64,000 nucleotides of DNA, taken from positions 26,365-90,364 of the forward strand of contig NZ_VUAZ01000105.1 in assembly GCF_009296165.1 (NCBI RefSeq), read 5' to 3'. The notes below the pieces were generated by a model. The model was not told the DNA's origin, made no database searches, and saw only the letters and a list, made by a program, of their open reading frames with translations. This document shows, one piece after another, positions 43,416 to 51,536 of this stretch (position 1 is its first letter; the number at the start of each line of letters is the position of its first letter). Position numbers and translations under genes: made by a program. The stretch is from Pseudomonas kitaguniensis (GTDB lineage: Bacteria > Pseudomonadota > Gammaproteobacteria > Pseudomonadales > Pseudomonadaceae).

Positions 43416-43939
43416 ATGACGCGTCTACTGGTTTCATTGTTGTTGGTATTGAGTGTAAGCAGTTGCGGCAACGTAGGGGTCGACCGCTACGCAGACCAGC
43501 AACCGCAACTGGATCTGGTGCGCTTTTTTAGCAAGCCGGTGAAGGCGTGGGGCATATTCCAGAAGCGTTCGGGCGAAGTGGCCAAGCGCTTTGAGGTGAC
43601 TATCGCCAGCCGGCGTGAGGGCAACGCTTTAATTCTCGACGAACGCTTCCTCTACAGCGACGGCACGCGCCAGCAGCGGGTGTGGACGCTTACGCCGGAC
43701 GGTCCGGGGCGCTGGCGTGGGCGAGCCGGGGATGTGGTCGGCGAGGCTATCGGCGAAGTGGCGGGCAACGCGCTGCGCTGGCGCTACCGCCTCAACCTTC
43801 CAGTGGATGCTCGGTGTACGAAGTCAGCTTTGACGACTGGATGTACCTGATGGACGAGGACACGCTGATCAACCGTTCCAGCATGTCCAAATTCGGCGTC
43901 GAATGGGGCCAGGTCACCTTGTTCTTTCGCCGCCAATAA
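43416..43939 (+). pseudogene. DUF3833 lipoprotein, frameshifted near the C-terminus
   Basis: 174 residues when repaired. MTRLLVSLLLVLSVSSCGNV is a lipoprotein signal (lipobox VSSC). The mature region 'QPQLDLVRFFSKPVKAWGIF' and 'ALRWRYRLNLPVDG' is DUF3833, a lipocalin-like family. The frame breaks at ~43809: '...NLPVD' continues after one added G as 'GSVYEVSFDDWMYLMDEDTL' to TAA at 43937-43939. In many proteobacteria DUF3833 genes sit in light-induced clusters with photolyase and cyclopropane-fatty-acid synthase. Here it is alone behind a LitR-like operator. Confidence 0.82.
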
Positions 43940-43962
43940 ACGATCCGAAGCGAGCGTGAATC

Positions 43963-44268
43963 ATGAATATACAAATGCTGACCGAACTGGCCGTCAAAGG
44001 CGAGGTACGTGAACTGGAGTTGCTGTCGCTGGAAGGTGGCTTTTATATCGCGCGTATCCGGCTTGATCACGCCGAGATGACGCTGCTCGACCATGACGGC
44101 AAGCCGCTGCGCATCGGCTCCACCACGCACCTGCGCGACCTGTTGCAGCGGGTTCCGCCGTTTCCATGCGTGCTGGTGCAGCACTGCGTACACGACGAAA
44201 TGTGCGGTGTACGAGAAGGCCCGATTGGCGCGTTGCGTATTCCATTTACGCTGGCTTCTTCTCTTTAA
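43963..44268 (+). CDS. DUF6482-like small protein
   Basis: 101 residues (MNIQMLTELAVKGEVRELEL...) with 'GGFYIARIRLDHAEMTLLDH' and 'HDEMCGVREG'. Similar proteins in Pseudomonas are grouped as DUF6482, with no known function. No signal peptide or membrane helix. It follows the DUF3833 gene by 23 bp and may share its promoter. Confidence 0.65.
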   Translation: MNIQMLTELAVKGEVRELELLSLEGGFYIARIRLDHAEMTLLDHDGKPLRIGSTTHLRDLLQRVPPFPCVLVQHCVHDEMCGVREGPIGALRIPFTLASSL

Positions 44269-44424
44269 TCAGGCGTTTTTCGCCTTTCTCGCGCAGGTTT
44301 TACACACTCGGTAACGCCTGCGAAAGACCTCGCAACACCTCTCTCCGGCGCCGTTTCCAGGGGCTCATACACTGCATTCAACGCCAACCGAAGCGCCGGT
44401 CATCAACCGTCGGTAGGTAGCGTG

Positions 44425-44452
44425 TTGATAATTTATTTTTAGTGGTTATAGT
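44425..44452 (+). promoter_or_regulatory. Likely sigma-70 promoter of hicA
   Basis: TTGATA (44425-44430), a 16-bp A+T-rich spacer, then TATAGT (44447-44452), 30 bp before the hicA start, in otherwise GC-rich DNA. Confidence 0.6.
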
Positions 44453-44482
44453 CGCCACCAACACACACCACAAGGAGGTGCT

Positions 44483-44665
44483 GTGGATAGCCGATATTTG
44501 ATAGGTCACATTGTGGCGGACGGCTGGTATCTGGTGCGCACCCGGGGCAGTCATCACCACTTTAAACACCCGACGAAACCTGGGTTAGTCACGATTCCTC
44601 ATCCCAGGAAAGACCTGCTGGACAAGACCGCCAAGAGCATTTTGAAACAGGCCTTGTTTAGTTAA
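44483..44665 (+). CDS. hicA: HicA mRNA-interferase toxin
   Basis: 60 residues from a GTG start with a very strong AAGGAGGTG ribosome site. 'DGWYLVRTRGSHHHFKHPTK' holds the G-S-H-H-x-F motif with the catalytic His of HicA, a double-stranded-RNA-binding-fold ribonuclease that cleaves mRNA; 'TIPHPRKDLLDKTAKSILKQ' completes the fold. First gene of hicAB, followed at 21 bp by hicB. Full length. Confidence 0.92.
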   Translation: MDSRYLIGHIVADGWYLVRTRGSHHHFKHPTKPGLVTIPHPRKDLLDKTAKSILKQALFS

Positions 44666-44686
44666 CCGCCCCGGAGGGCAACAGAC

Positions 44687-45097
44687 ATGCTTTACCCGAT
44701 CGCAATTTCAACCGGTGACGAAGCGCACGCCTGGGGCGTGGAGGTTCCGGATATTCCTGGCTGCTACTCGGCCGGCGATGACCTGGACGACGCCATGGCC
44801 ATGGCGCGCGAAGCCATCGAAGGGCACTTCGAAATCCTCGCCGAAGAGGGCTCGCCGATTCCCGCCGCGCAAAAGCTTACCTTGCATGCGGCCAACCCGC
44901 AGTACGCCGGCTGCACGTGGGCAGTGGTAGACATCGATGTCACACGGTACCTGGGTAAAGCGCAGAAGCTGAACATTACCCTGCCGGGTTATCTGCTGAA
45001 CCGCATCGATGAATACGTGCTGAATCACCCTGAAGAAAAAAGCCGTTCGGGGTTTCTGGCGTCGGCGGCGCTTAAGGTACTGCAACAGGGCCGGTGA
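44687..45097 (+). CDS. hicB: HicB antitoxin
   Basis: 136 residues. The N-terminal partly degraded RNase H-like domain is shown by 'HAWGVEVPDIPGCYSAGDDL' and 'DAMAMAREAIEGHFEILAEE'. The C-terminal 'LNITLPGYLLNRIDEYVLNH' is a ribbon-helix-helix DNA-binding domain, so autoregulation is expected. It masks HicA. Intact. Confidence 0.92.
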   Translation: MLYPIAISTGDEAHAWGVEVPDIPGCYSAGDDLDDAMAMAREAIEGHFEILAEEGSPIPAAQKLTLHAANPQYAGCTWAVVDIDVTRYLGKAQKLNITLPGYLLNRIDEYVLNHPEEKSRSGFLASAALKVLQQGR

Positions 45098-45185
45098 TCG
45101 AATCGAATTCAACCGCAAGAAATGTAGTTCTCTGCCGGGCAAGGTGCTCTAGATTCACACCACACCTGCGCCAAGGAGCCCGCTC

Positions 45186-45686
45186 ATGCTTTACCAATAC
45201 ATGCTAATGCCCTCGCCCGTCGGCCAGCTCACGCTGGTGGCGCGTGATGGCAAGCTCAACGCGATCCTGTGGGAACACGAGCGCGCCAACCGCGTGCGCC
45301 TGGGTGAGTTGCACCACACCCACGACAGCCCGGTGCTGCTGGAAACAGAGCGCCAGTTACACGAATATTTTGCCGGCACGCGCACTCAATTCGCACTGGA
45401 ACTGGACTTCACCGGCACGCTTTTTCAGCAGCAAGTCTGGCAGGCGCTACTGACGATACCGTTTGGCGAAACCCGCAGCTACAGCCAGATCGCCCGGCAG
45501 ATAGGTAACCCGAGCGCCGTGCGCGCGGTGGGCGCCGCCAATGGGCGCAACCCAATCTCGATTGTTGCGCCCTGCCACCGCGTGATTGGTGCTTCAGGCG
45601 CGCTGACGGGCTTCGCCGGTGGGCTGGCGGCCAAGCAGTATTTGCTTGCACTGGAAGGCACAGGCCAGGCGGAACTGGCGTTCTAG
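45186..45686 (+). CDS. ogt: Methylated-DNA--protein-cysteine methyltransferase (Ogt-type)
   Basis: 166 residues. 'PISIVAPCHRVIGASGALTG' contains the PCHRV active-site Cys that takes the alkyl group from O6-methylguanine, and 'PFGETRSYSQIARQIGNPSA' with 'AVGAANGRNP' is the DNA-binding helix-turn-helix. It lacks an AdaA domain, so it is a stand-alone repair protein. Confidence 0.93.
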   Translation: MLYQYMLMPSPVGQLTLVARDGKLNAILWEHERANRVRLGELHHTHDSPVLLETERQLHEYFAGTRTQFALELDFTGTLFQQQVWQALLTIPFGETRSYSQIARQIGNPSAVRAVGAANGRNPISIVAPCHRVIGASGALTGFAGGLAAKQYLLALEGTGQAELAF

Positions 45687-45798
45687 CGGCTCGGCGACAA
45701 AAACGTACAACTTTGCCACCCGGTTAATTGTAAAAAGAAATTTCAGAAGAGTGCTGCGGTCCATACGTTCATCACCCACCCCATTAAGGAAAACGGTC

Positions 45799-46224
45799 AT
45801 GAAATTCTCCGCAGTCTCGCAATCCCTGTCCCGCTGGGCAGGCAGCGCTCGGACGTTCTATGCCGCCGTCGCGCTGATCTTTCTGTGGAGCTTGAGCGGC
45901 CCCTATTTCCACTACAACGACACCTGGCAACTGATCATCAACACCTCGACCACCATCATTACCTTCTTGATGGTGTTCCTGATCCAGAACACGCAAAACC
46001 GCGACAACGACATCCTGCATATCAAGATCGATGAGCTGCTGCGCGTCTCCAAGGATGCGCAGAGCGCTGTGCTGAGCCTCGACGGCCTGGACCGCAAAGA
46101 GCTCGAAAAACTGCGCAACGATTATCGCAGTATCGGCGCCACCGGCAGCATCAACCTCAACAGCAGTTGCGGTGAAGCCTTCGACGATGCGGCACCGAAT
46201 AAAACCAATTTGAACCAGGCATAA
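45799..46224 (+). CDS. Low-affinity iron permease family protein
   Basis: 141 residues from ATG 45799, preceded by AAGGAAAACGGTC. Two membrane helices (RTFYAAVALIFLWSLSGPYF and LIINTSTTIITFLMVFLIQN) are followed by 'QNTQNRDNDILHIKIDELLR', the signature of the bacterial/fungal 'low affinity iron permease' family. The name comes from yeast Fet4 and the bacterial role is unproven. Ends before a bidirectional terminator. Confidence 0.82.
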   Translation: MKFSAVSQSLSRWAGSARTFYAAVALIFLWSLSGPYFHYNDTWQLIINTSTTIITFLMVFLIQNTQNRDNDILHIKIDELLRVSKDAQSAVLSLDGLDRKELEKLRNDYRSIGATGSINLNSSCGEAFDDAAPNKTNLNQA

Positions 46225-46260
46225 AAAACGGCGGCTGGACATGATCCAGCGCGTTTTTTT
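46223..46260. terminator. Bidirectional terminator
   Basis: AAAAAACG, a GCTGGA/TCCAGC hairpin, then CGTTTTTTT between two convergent genes. Confidence 0.7.
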
Positions 46261-46277
46261 CATTTCAAGTCACGGGT

Positions 46278-46805
46278 TCAACCGTCGCCTTGATGACTTT
46301 TACCGTAGGTCGACGCCAGGGCGCGGGCTTTTTGCAGGCGCTCTTCGAGCTTGGGCAGTGTCTCATCCACCAGCGCCTTTATTTCCGGTACATTCGACGC
46401 CGCGCCTTCCTTTTTGAACAGGGCGATAGCGTCTTCGTTTTCCTTGACCTGTTGCGCGGTGTAGGCGGCGTCAAACGAGTCGCCGTCCTTGAGTTCGGGC
46501 ATCAGCGTTTCGGCCTTGTCGACGATCTTCTCGCGCGGCGCTACCGGCAGGTCGAGCTTCTTGGCGATGGCTGCCAAGTGTTGGTTGGCCAAGGTGCGCT
46601 CGTTGATCACCTCAATGGTGTAATCCTTGATCTCTTGGGACGAGGTTTTGGCGTGGGCCATGCGACTGGTTTCGATATCGGCCATACCTTTGGCCGAAGC
46701 CTGCTCGATGAATTCAGCAGGCGTCTGGGCGAAAGCATTGCTGGCGCCGAGGCCCAGCAGCATCGCGAAACTGGCGGTGCGTAACCGGATAGCCATGCGG
46801 CTCAT
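46278..46805 (-). CDS. DUF4142 periplasmic protein
   Basis: 175 residues with a signal peptide ending ...GLGASNAFA. 'PAEFIEQASAKGMADIETSR' begins a ferritin-like helical DUF4142 domain ('NERTLANQHLAAIAKKLDLP', 'YTAQQVKENEDAIALFKKEG'). Members are periplasmic or membrane-attached and of unknown role; stress induction is often reported. Confidence 0.82.
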   Translation of the reverse strand: MSRMAIRLRTASFAMLLGLGASNAFAQTPAEFIEQASAKGMADIETSRMAHAKTSSQEIKDYTIEVINERTLANQHLAAIAKKLDLPVAPREKIVDKAETLMPELKDGDSFDAAYTAQQVKENEDAIALFKKEGAASNVPEIKALVDETLPKLEERLQKARALASTYGKSHQGDG

Positions 46806-46926
46806 GATGGGTTCCTCCAGGGCAAAAATAAGTGCAGGCGCAATACTGCCCTGCCCTGAATTCGAATTTCATGGGCGACAAAGGTTTAGAAAAAACTTGC
46901 CAGTGCGACGAACGGTCTTCGTCGTA

Positions 46927-47567
46927 TCAGGCTGGCTTGCTCGCGAAAAGCCCCGGCAATGCGTGCGCCAGCGCATTGATCGCGAAGCCGATAAACATCA
47001 CCCCGCAGAGCCTGGTGATCAGAATTTCATGACGCTGATACACCGTGCGCACTCGCTGGGCGCCGACTACGCCGATCAAAATCGCGTAGGCCAGCACGCC
47101 GCCGACGAAGCTCAAGAAGATCAACCAAGGCAGCATCGACCACGTCAACAATTCAGCGCGGCTCGACAGCAGCGCGGTGAACGTCGCCACTGCCACCGGG
47201 TAGGCCTTGGGGTTGGTCAAACCGAACAAAATACCGTGCCAGAATGGATGCCGCGCTGCACCTTGAGCGGTATCGCCGCTGCGCCGCTGGGTGCGAATAG
47301 CGCGCCAGCCAAGCCAGAACAAATACACGCCGCTGAGCACACCGAGTACATCAAACGCACCGCTGCCGATTTCGCGGGCGCCAACGATGGCGATCAACGC
47401 CGTACTGCACCACACCACGTCCCCAAGCAAATGCCCACACAGGAAACCCGCGCCGCGCGACGCCCGCGAGCCGCGCCAATGCCGAACACTGCCAGCACGC
47501 CAGGGCCAGGCGTAATCCCGTAGATAAAACCCGAAGCGAGTACAGCGAGCAACAAGGATGGCGTCAT
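46927..47567 (-). pseudogene. LysE-family amino-acid exporter, frameshifted near the N-terminus
   Basis: 213 residues when repaired, with about six membrane helices. ATG 47567 gives MTPSLLLAVLASGFIYGITP followed by 'GPGVLAVFGIGAARGRRA', the LysE/RhtB start. One added G near 47453 yields 'RRAGAGFLCGHLLGDVVWCS', and the frame then runs to 46927 with 'LSGVYLFWLGWRAI' and 'FWHGILFGLTNPKAYPVAVA'. The family exports amino acids or related metabolites. As with the other breaks, a sequence error is likely. Confidence 0.85.
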
Positions 47568-47621
47568 GGCTAAGACTCTGACAGACGGTTGAGAGGTGGA
47601 TGGATTCTGCCCGTTCTGTGG

Positions 47622-48032
47622 CTACGGGTAAAACTTCATTCCTGCATAAGGCTGGGTGCGACAGGCCTGCAAACGCGAGGCCAAATCGCCGACATGCGCT
47701 TCAAGCTTATGCCCGTCGGGGTCGAGAAAATAAAACGACGCGCCTTCGCTGCGGTTGTCGCGCCATTCCCGAACACCGCCGGCTCGCAAGCGCGCCACCA
47801 GTGCGCTGAAATCATCCACATGCGCGGTGAACGCATAGTGCGTGTATTCAGCCAGGGGCGCTGAGGAGCGCGACGGGTCGAGTGACAAACACAGCCATAA
47901 TCCCGGCAACGAGAGGTACGCGCCGTTGTCCCAGGTGGCATCGAGCCGAAGCTGCAACAGCTCATGGTAGAAGCTGACGCTGCGGTTCAAATCGGTCACG
48001 GCAAGGGTCAGGTGGTTGAGGCCGCAGAGCAT
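47622..48032 (-). CDS. fosA: Fosfomycin resistance glutathione transferase FosA
   Basis: 136 residues of the vicinal-oxygen-chelate fold. MLCGLNHLTLAVTDLNRSVS carries the first metal ligand His, 'EYTHYAFTAHVDDF' the second, and 'SFYFLDPDGHKLEAHVGDLA' the Glu ligand, all as in chromosomal FosA of Pseudomonas. It opens fosfomycin's epoxide with glutathione, using Mn2+ and K+. Upstream lies the scar of a deletion. Confidence 0.92.
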   Translation of the reverse strand: MLCGLNHLTLAVTDLNRSVSFYHELLQLRLDATWDNGAYLSLPGLWLCLSLDPSRSSAPLAEYTHYAFTAHVDDFSALVARLRAGGVREWRDNRSEGASFYFLDPDGHKLEAHVGDLASRLQACRTQPYAGMKFYP

Positions 48033-48044
48033 GGTTTTTTCCTG

Positions 48045-48114
48045 TTATGGGCTGCCTTCGGACACCACACCCTGCACCTGTTCGATCAACCACTGCAACC
48101 CGCAATCGCCGCCG
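48045..48114 (-). pseudogene. 3' remnant of a LysR-type regulator gene
   Basis: On the minus strand about 18 codons end in 'GLQWLIEQVQGVVSEGSP' and TAA (48045-48047), which reads like the last helix of a LysR regulator. A LysR gene upstream of fosA is what I recall in P. aeruginosa. The rest is absent. Short, so uncertain. Confidence 0.4.
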
Positions 48115-48309
48115 CGTCGGGGGTTTATTGCGTTGGCCATCGCCGGGCAGATGTTCGCCTCACTGCTACTCGATCACTTCGGCCTGTTTGGCCTGGTGGA
48201 GCGCCAATTGACGATGACGCGAGTGCTGGGAACGCTGTTGTTGATTGGCGGGGTCGCATTGATTCAGTTCGGCGCCACACCGGCGCGCGCCCTTGCAACA
48301 GCGGGCTGA
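48115..48309 (+). pseudogene. 3' remnant of a DMT (DUF606/YdcZ-like) transporter gene
   Basis: The frame reads 'FIALAIAGQMFASLLLDHFG' then 'LTMTRVLGTLLLIGGVALIQ', the last two membrane helices of a DUF606/YdcZ-type transporter (usually about 140-150 residues). No start or N-terminal helices are present; upstream sequence switches to the LysR remnant on the other strand near 48115. Confidence 0.65.
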
Positions 48310-48337
48310 TCAGCTTCGTGCAAGGCAAGCCGCACAG

Positions 48338-49012
48338 TCAGCGTGACTCGCTGGCCAAACGGTTGATTTCGGCTTGTTCCACCACCGCGTGCGGCGGGCC
48401 ATGGCGCACTGCCGCCAACATCGCCTGGCCGACGGTTTCGGTACTGACCACCCAGCCCGGCTTGAGCCGGCGCACAACCGAGAGCAACGGCCCAAGCACG
48501 GCATAAAACGTTTGATACAGCGGCGTTTTCGAGCGCACGCCGTGCAACGGCTGAATCACTCCTGGTCGAAACACGTACACCGCCTTGAACGGCAGGCGCA
48601 TCAAGGCGTTTTCAGTCTTGCCTTTGACCCGCGCCCACATCGACTTGCCTGCTTCGGTACTGTCGGTGCCGGCGCCGGACACGTAGATAAACGTCATCTG
48701 CGGGTTGAGCCGCGCCAAGGTGCTGGCGGCCAACAGCGTGAGGTCATAGGTGAGGTGGGTGTAGCGGGTTTCATTCATGCCGGCCGACGACACGCCGAGG
48801 CAAAAAAAGCAGGCGTCAAAGCCTTGCAGCAAGTTTTCCAGCGGGTGGAAGTCGAGCATGTCGCAGTGCAATACCTGGTGCAGCTTGCCATGCTCCTGGG
48901 TCAACGGCGTACGGCCGACGGCGACGACTTCCTGTACGTCCGCGGCCAGCAGGCACTCGCGCAGCACGCCTTGGCCGACCATGCCGGTGGCGCCGAATAG
49001 CAGAACTCTCAT
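48338..49012 (-). CDS. NAD(P)-binding oxidoreductase (atypical SDR)
   Basis: 224 residues. 'MRVLLFGATGMVGQGVLREC' is a GxxGxxG dinucleotide-binding motif. 'CFFCLGVSSAGMNETRYTHL', 'LNPQMTFIYVSGAGTDSTE' and 'FRPGVIQPLHGVRSKTPLYQ' match small atypical SDR proteins (NmrA/HTATIP2-like), which often lack the catalytic YxxxK and may be redox sensors. No functional link to neighbours. Confidence 0.8.
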   Translation of the reverse strand: MRVLLFGATGMVGQGVLRECLLAADVQEVVAVGRTPLTQEHGKLHQVLHCDMLDFHPLENLLQGFDACFFCLGVSSAGMNETRYTHLTYDLTLLAASTLARLNPQMTFIYVSGAGTDSTEAGKSMWARVKGKTENALMRLPFKAVYVFRPGVIQPLHGVRSKTPLYQTFYAVLGPLLSVVRRLKPGWVVSTETVGQAMLAAVRHGPPHAVVEQAEINRLASESR

Positions 49013-49104
49013 CAGGGGACCTCAGCGGCAAGCCGCACGCTTCATGCTCAAGTTGGATGCCGCTCAACCTGTAGCTTAACGCGTGCAGCGTGCGACTGCG
49101 CCCT

Positions 49105-50253
49105 TTAGAACGCGCTGCGAAAAATCTCTTCAATCTGACGCTGATCGGCGCGCCGTGGGTTGGTCAAGCCGCACGCATCCTTCAATGCATTGGCGGCCAG
49201 CAGCGGAATGTCCTGCAACCTGGCGCCCAACTCGCGCAACCCGGCAGGGATCTCGACATCCACGGCCAAGGTGCGAATGGCGACGATGGCGGCCTGGGCG
49301 CCCTCTTCCGGTGTGTTGCCTTTGATGTCAGCGCCCAACGCGCGCGCCACGTCGCTCAAGCGCTCTGCACTGACGCTGGCGTTGAAGCTTTGCACGTGCG
49401 GCAGCAGCACTGCGTTGCACACCCCGTGCGGCAGGTCGTAGAGGCCGCCGAGTTGGTGGGCCATGGCGTGCACAAAACCCAGCGACGCATTGTTGAACGC
49501 CATCCCGGCGAGGAACTGCGCGTAGGCCATGTTTTCGCGTGCGACATTGTCGCTGCCGTTGTGCACCGCCGTGCGCAGGTGGGCGCTGATCAGTTCGATG
49601 GCCTTGATGGCGCAGGCGTCGGTGATCGGCGTGGCGGCAGTCGACACGTAGGCTTCGATGGCGTGTGTCAGGGCGTCCATGCCGGTGGCGGCGGTGAGGC
49701 CTTTGGGCATGCCAACCATCAGCGCCGGGTCGTTGACCGACAGCAGTGGCGTGACGTTGCGGTCGACGATGGCCATTTTCACGTGGCGGGTTTCGTCGGT
49801 GATGATGCAGAACCGGGTCATCTCGCTGGCGGTGCCGGCGGTGGTGTTGATGGCGACCAGCGGCAGTTGCGGTTTGCCCGATTGGTCGACACCTTCGTAG
49901 TCACCAATGTGCCCGCCATTGGTGGCGCACAGCGCGATACCCTTGGCGCAGTCGTGCGGCGAGCCGCCGCCCAGCGACACCACGAAGTCGCAGGCGCTTT
50001 GCTGCAACAGCGCCAGGCCGTTCTCGACGTTTTCCACATTCGGGTTGGGTTTGGCGCCGTCGTAGATCACCGACTCGATGTCTTGCAGCGCGAGTTTCTC
50101 GGCGATCATGCCGGCCACACCCGCTTTGGCCAGGCCGGCGTCGGTGACAATCAGCGCTTTGCGAAAGCCGTAATTGCGGATCGCAAGCATGGCTTCGTCG
50201 AGGCAATCGGTGCCCATGATGTTGACGGCGGGGATGAAGAAGGTGCTGCTCAT
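49105..50253 (-). CDS. yiaY: Iron-containing alcohol dehydrogenase (YiaY-like)
   Basis: 382 residues, near-colinear with E. coli YiaY as I recall it. 'SLGGGSPHDCAKGIAL' binds NAD; 'NTTAGTASEMTRFCIITDE' and the iron ligands in 'GMDALTHAIEAYVS' and 'HAMAHQLGGLYDLPHGVCNA' are all present. It oxidises primary alcohols; the physiological substrate is unknown. The same family includes ErcA of the Pseudomonas ethanol-oxidation regulon. Confidence 0.92.
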   Translation of the reverse strand: MSSTFFIPAVNIMGTDCLDEAMLAIRNYGFRKALIVTDAGLAKAGVAGMIAEKLALQDIESVIYDGAKPNPNVENVENGLALLQQSACDFVVSLGGGSPHDCAKGIALCATNGGHIGDYEGVDQSGKPQLPLVAINTTAGTASEMTRFCIITDETRHVKMAIVDRNVTPLLSVNDPALMVGMPKGLTAATGMDALTHAIEAYVSTAATPITDACAIKAIELISAHLRTAVHNGSDNVARENMAYAQFLAGMAFNNASLGFVHAMAHQLGGLYDLPHGVCNAVLLPHVQSFNASVSAERLSDVARALGADIKGNTPEEGAQAAIVAIRTLAVDVEIPAGLRELGARLQDIPLLAANALKDACGLTNPRRADQRQIEEIFRSAF

Positions 50254-50376
50254 GGCGAATCCTCAGAGGCTTTATACCGACAGCATCAACCTCAGTGGCC
50301 TGCGGCATATTGACCAGGATCAACGCTGGCTCGTGATAAAGTTACCCTTCAGCCGATTTTGAGTAGACCCGCCGCA

Positions 50377-51393
50377 ATGAAGGATTTCCAGGATATTGAC
50401 GCCCACCTTGAAGACTGGAGCGAACTGCGCAGCACCGTCGACTTCAACGCGATTCTGATCGGCAACGGCGCCAGCCGGGTCATTTGGGAAGATTTTGCCT
50501 ACGACTCGCTGTTCGAAAACGCCCGCACCGTCGAAGAAAAACCGCTGAGCGCGTCCGAACTGAGTGTGTTCGATGCCCTGCAAACCCGCAGTTTCGAGCA
50601 AGCCCTCGGCGCGTTGAAAACCACCAGCCGGGTCAACAAGGCGCTGGCGGTAAGCTCGGCGGCACCGCGCAATCGCTACTACGCGATCAAGGAAGCGTTG
50701 ATCAATACCATCCACGCCGTGCATATCCCATGGCGCCTGGTACAGCCCTCGACGCTGGCAACCATCAGCGCGGAACTGGCGCAGTACCGCAGCGTTTTCA
50801 CCAGCAACTATGACTTGCTCAACTACTGGGCGATCCTGCACACGCCGGGCATTGACGACCTGTTCCGCAGCGCCGACGCCAGCTTCGACCTGCGCAACAC
50901 CCGCACCGACGCCACGCGCATTTTGTACCTGCACGGCGGCCTGCACCTGGTGCGAAACCTCGACGGCACCGCGCGCAAATTGCCAACCACCGACAGCACG
51001 TTGCTCAGCAGTTTTGCGATCAACAACACGATCAAGACCCTTGACGACGTGCCGCTGTTTGTCAGTGAAGGCAAGGTTGAGGAGAAGCTCAAGACCATCC
51101 GCAGCTCGGACTATCTGTCGTTCTGTTACGAGCAATTGCTCAGCCATGAAGGCGCATTGTGCCTCTTCGGCCATGGCTTGGGGCCACAGGACCAACACTT
51201 GGTGGATGCGCTTCGTCAGGCCAACCTGACCACGCTGGCCATTTCGATATCGGGCCGCAGCGACGGGTTTATCCGCCAGCAGAAGCGCCGTTATTCGGAG
51301 TTGTTTGATGGCACCGGGGTGCACTTGAAGTTCTTCGCGGCGCGCACTCACCCGCTGGGCAGTTCTGCGCTGTCAGTGCCGGTCGAGCGCTGA
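50377..51393 (+). CDS. DUF4917 family protein
   Basis: 338 residues. ATG 50377 (MKDFQDIDAHLEDWSELRST) is preferred to the TTG at 50359. 'FNAILIGNGASRVIWEDFAY' near the start and 'FTSNYDLLNYWAIL' and 'ILYLHGGLHLV' in the middle, with 'CLFGHGLGPQDQHLVDAL', are the SIR2-like/DUF4917 pattern (a NAD-binding-like Rossmann fold). SIR2-like domains often degrade NAD in defence, but DUF4917 proteins are common stand-alone genes in pseudomonads and no role is shown. Confidence 0.8.
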   Translation: MKDFQDIDAHLEDWSELRSTVDFNAILIGNGASRVIWEDFAYDSLFENARTVEEKPLSASELSVFDALQTRSFEQALGALKTTSRVNKALAVSSAAPRNRYYAIKEALINTIHAVHIPWRLVQPSTLATISAELAQYRSVFTSNYDLLNYWAILHTPGIDDLFRSADASFDLRNTRTDATRILYLHGGLHLVRNLDGTARKLPTTDSTLLSSFAINNTIKTLDDVPLFVSEGKVEEKLKTIRSSDYLSFCYEQLLSHEGALCLFGHGLGPQDQHLVDALRQANLTTLAISISGRSDGFIRQQKRRYSELFDGTGVHLKFFAARTHPLGSSALSVPVER

Positions 51394-51470
51394 TTACCTC
51401 TACCCAGCCGCTAGCCACAGCGGGGTTCTGCTGCCCTTTAAAGAGGTGTAGACACCTAATATAGCGCGAC

Positions 51471-51490
51471 AAATGATAATAATTCTCGAT
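51471..51490. promoter_or_regulatory. Fur box upstream of ECF sigma gene
   Basis: TGATAATAATTCTCG, close to the TGATAATnATTATCA core of Fur sites (about 12 of 15 positions), lies 50 bp before the sigma gene. Iron repression is expected. Confidence 0.7.
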
Positions 51491-51536
51491 ATGATCCGCG
51501 ACTTTTCTACGTCGTGCTTCGTCAAGAAGGATACCC

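Noticed and set aside
50377..51393. DUF4917 (SIR2-like) gene as an NAD-depleting defence gene
   Set aside because: There is no partner gene, no unusual base composition and no island context; it looks like an ordinary stand-alone Pseudomonas gene.
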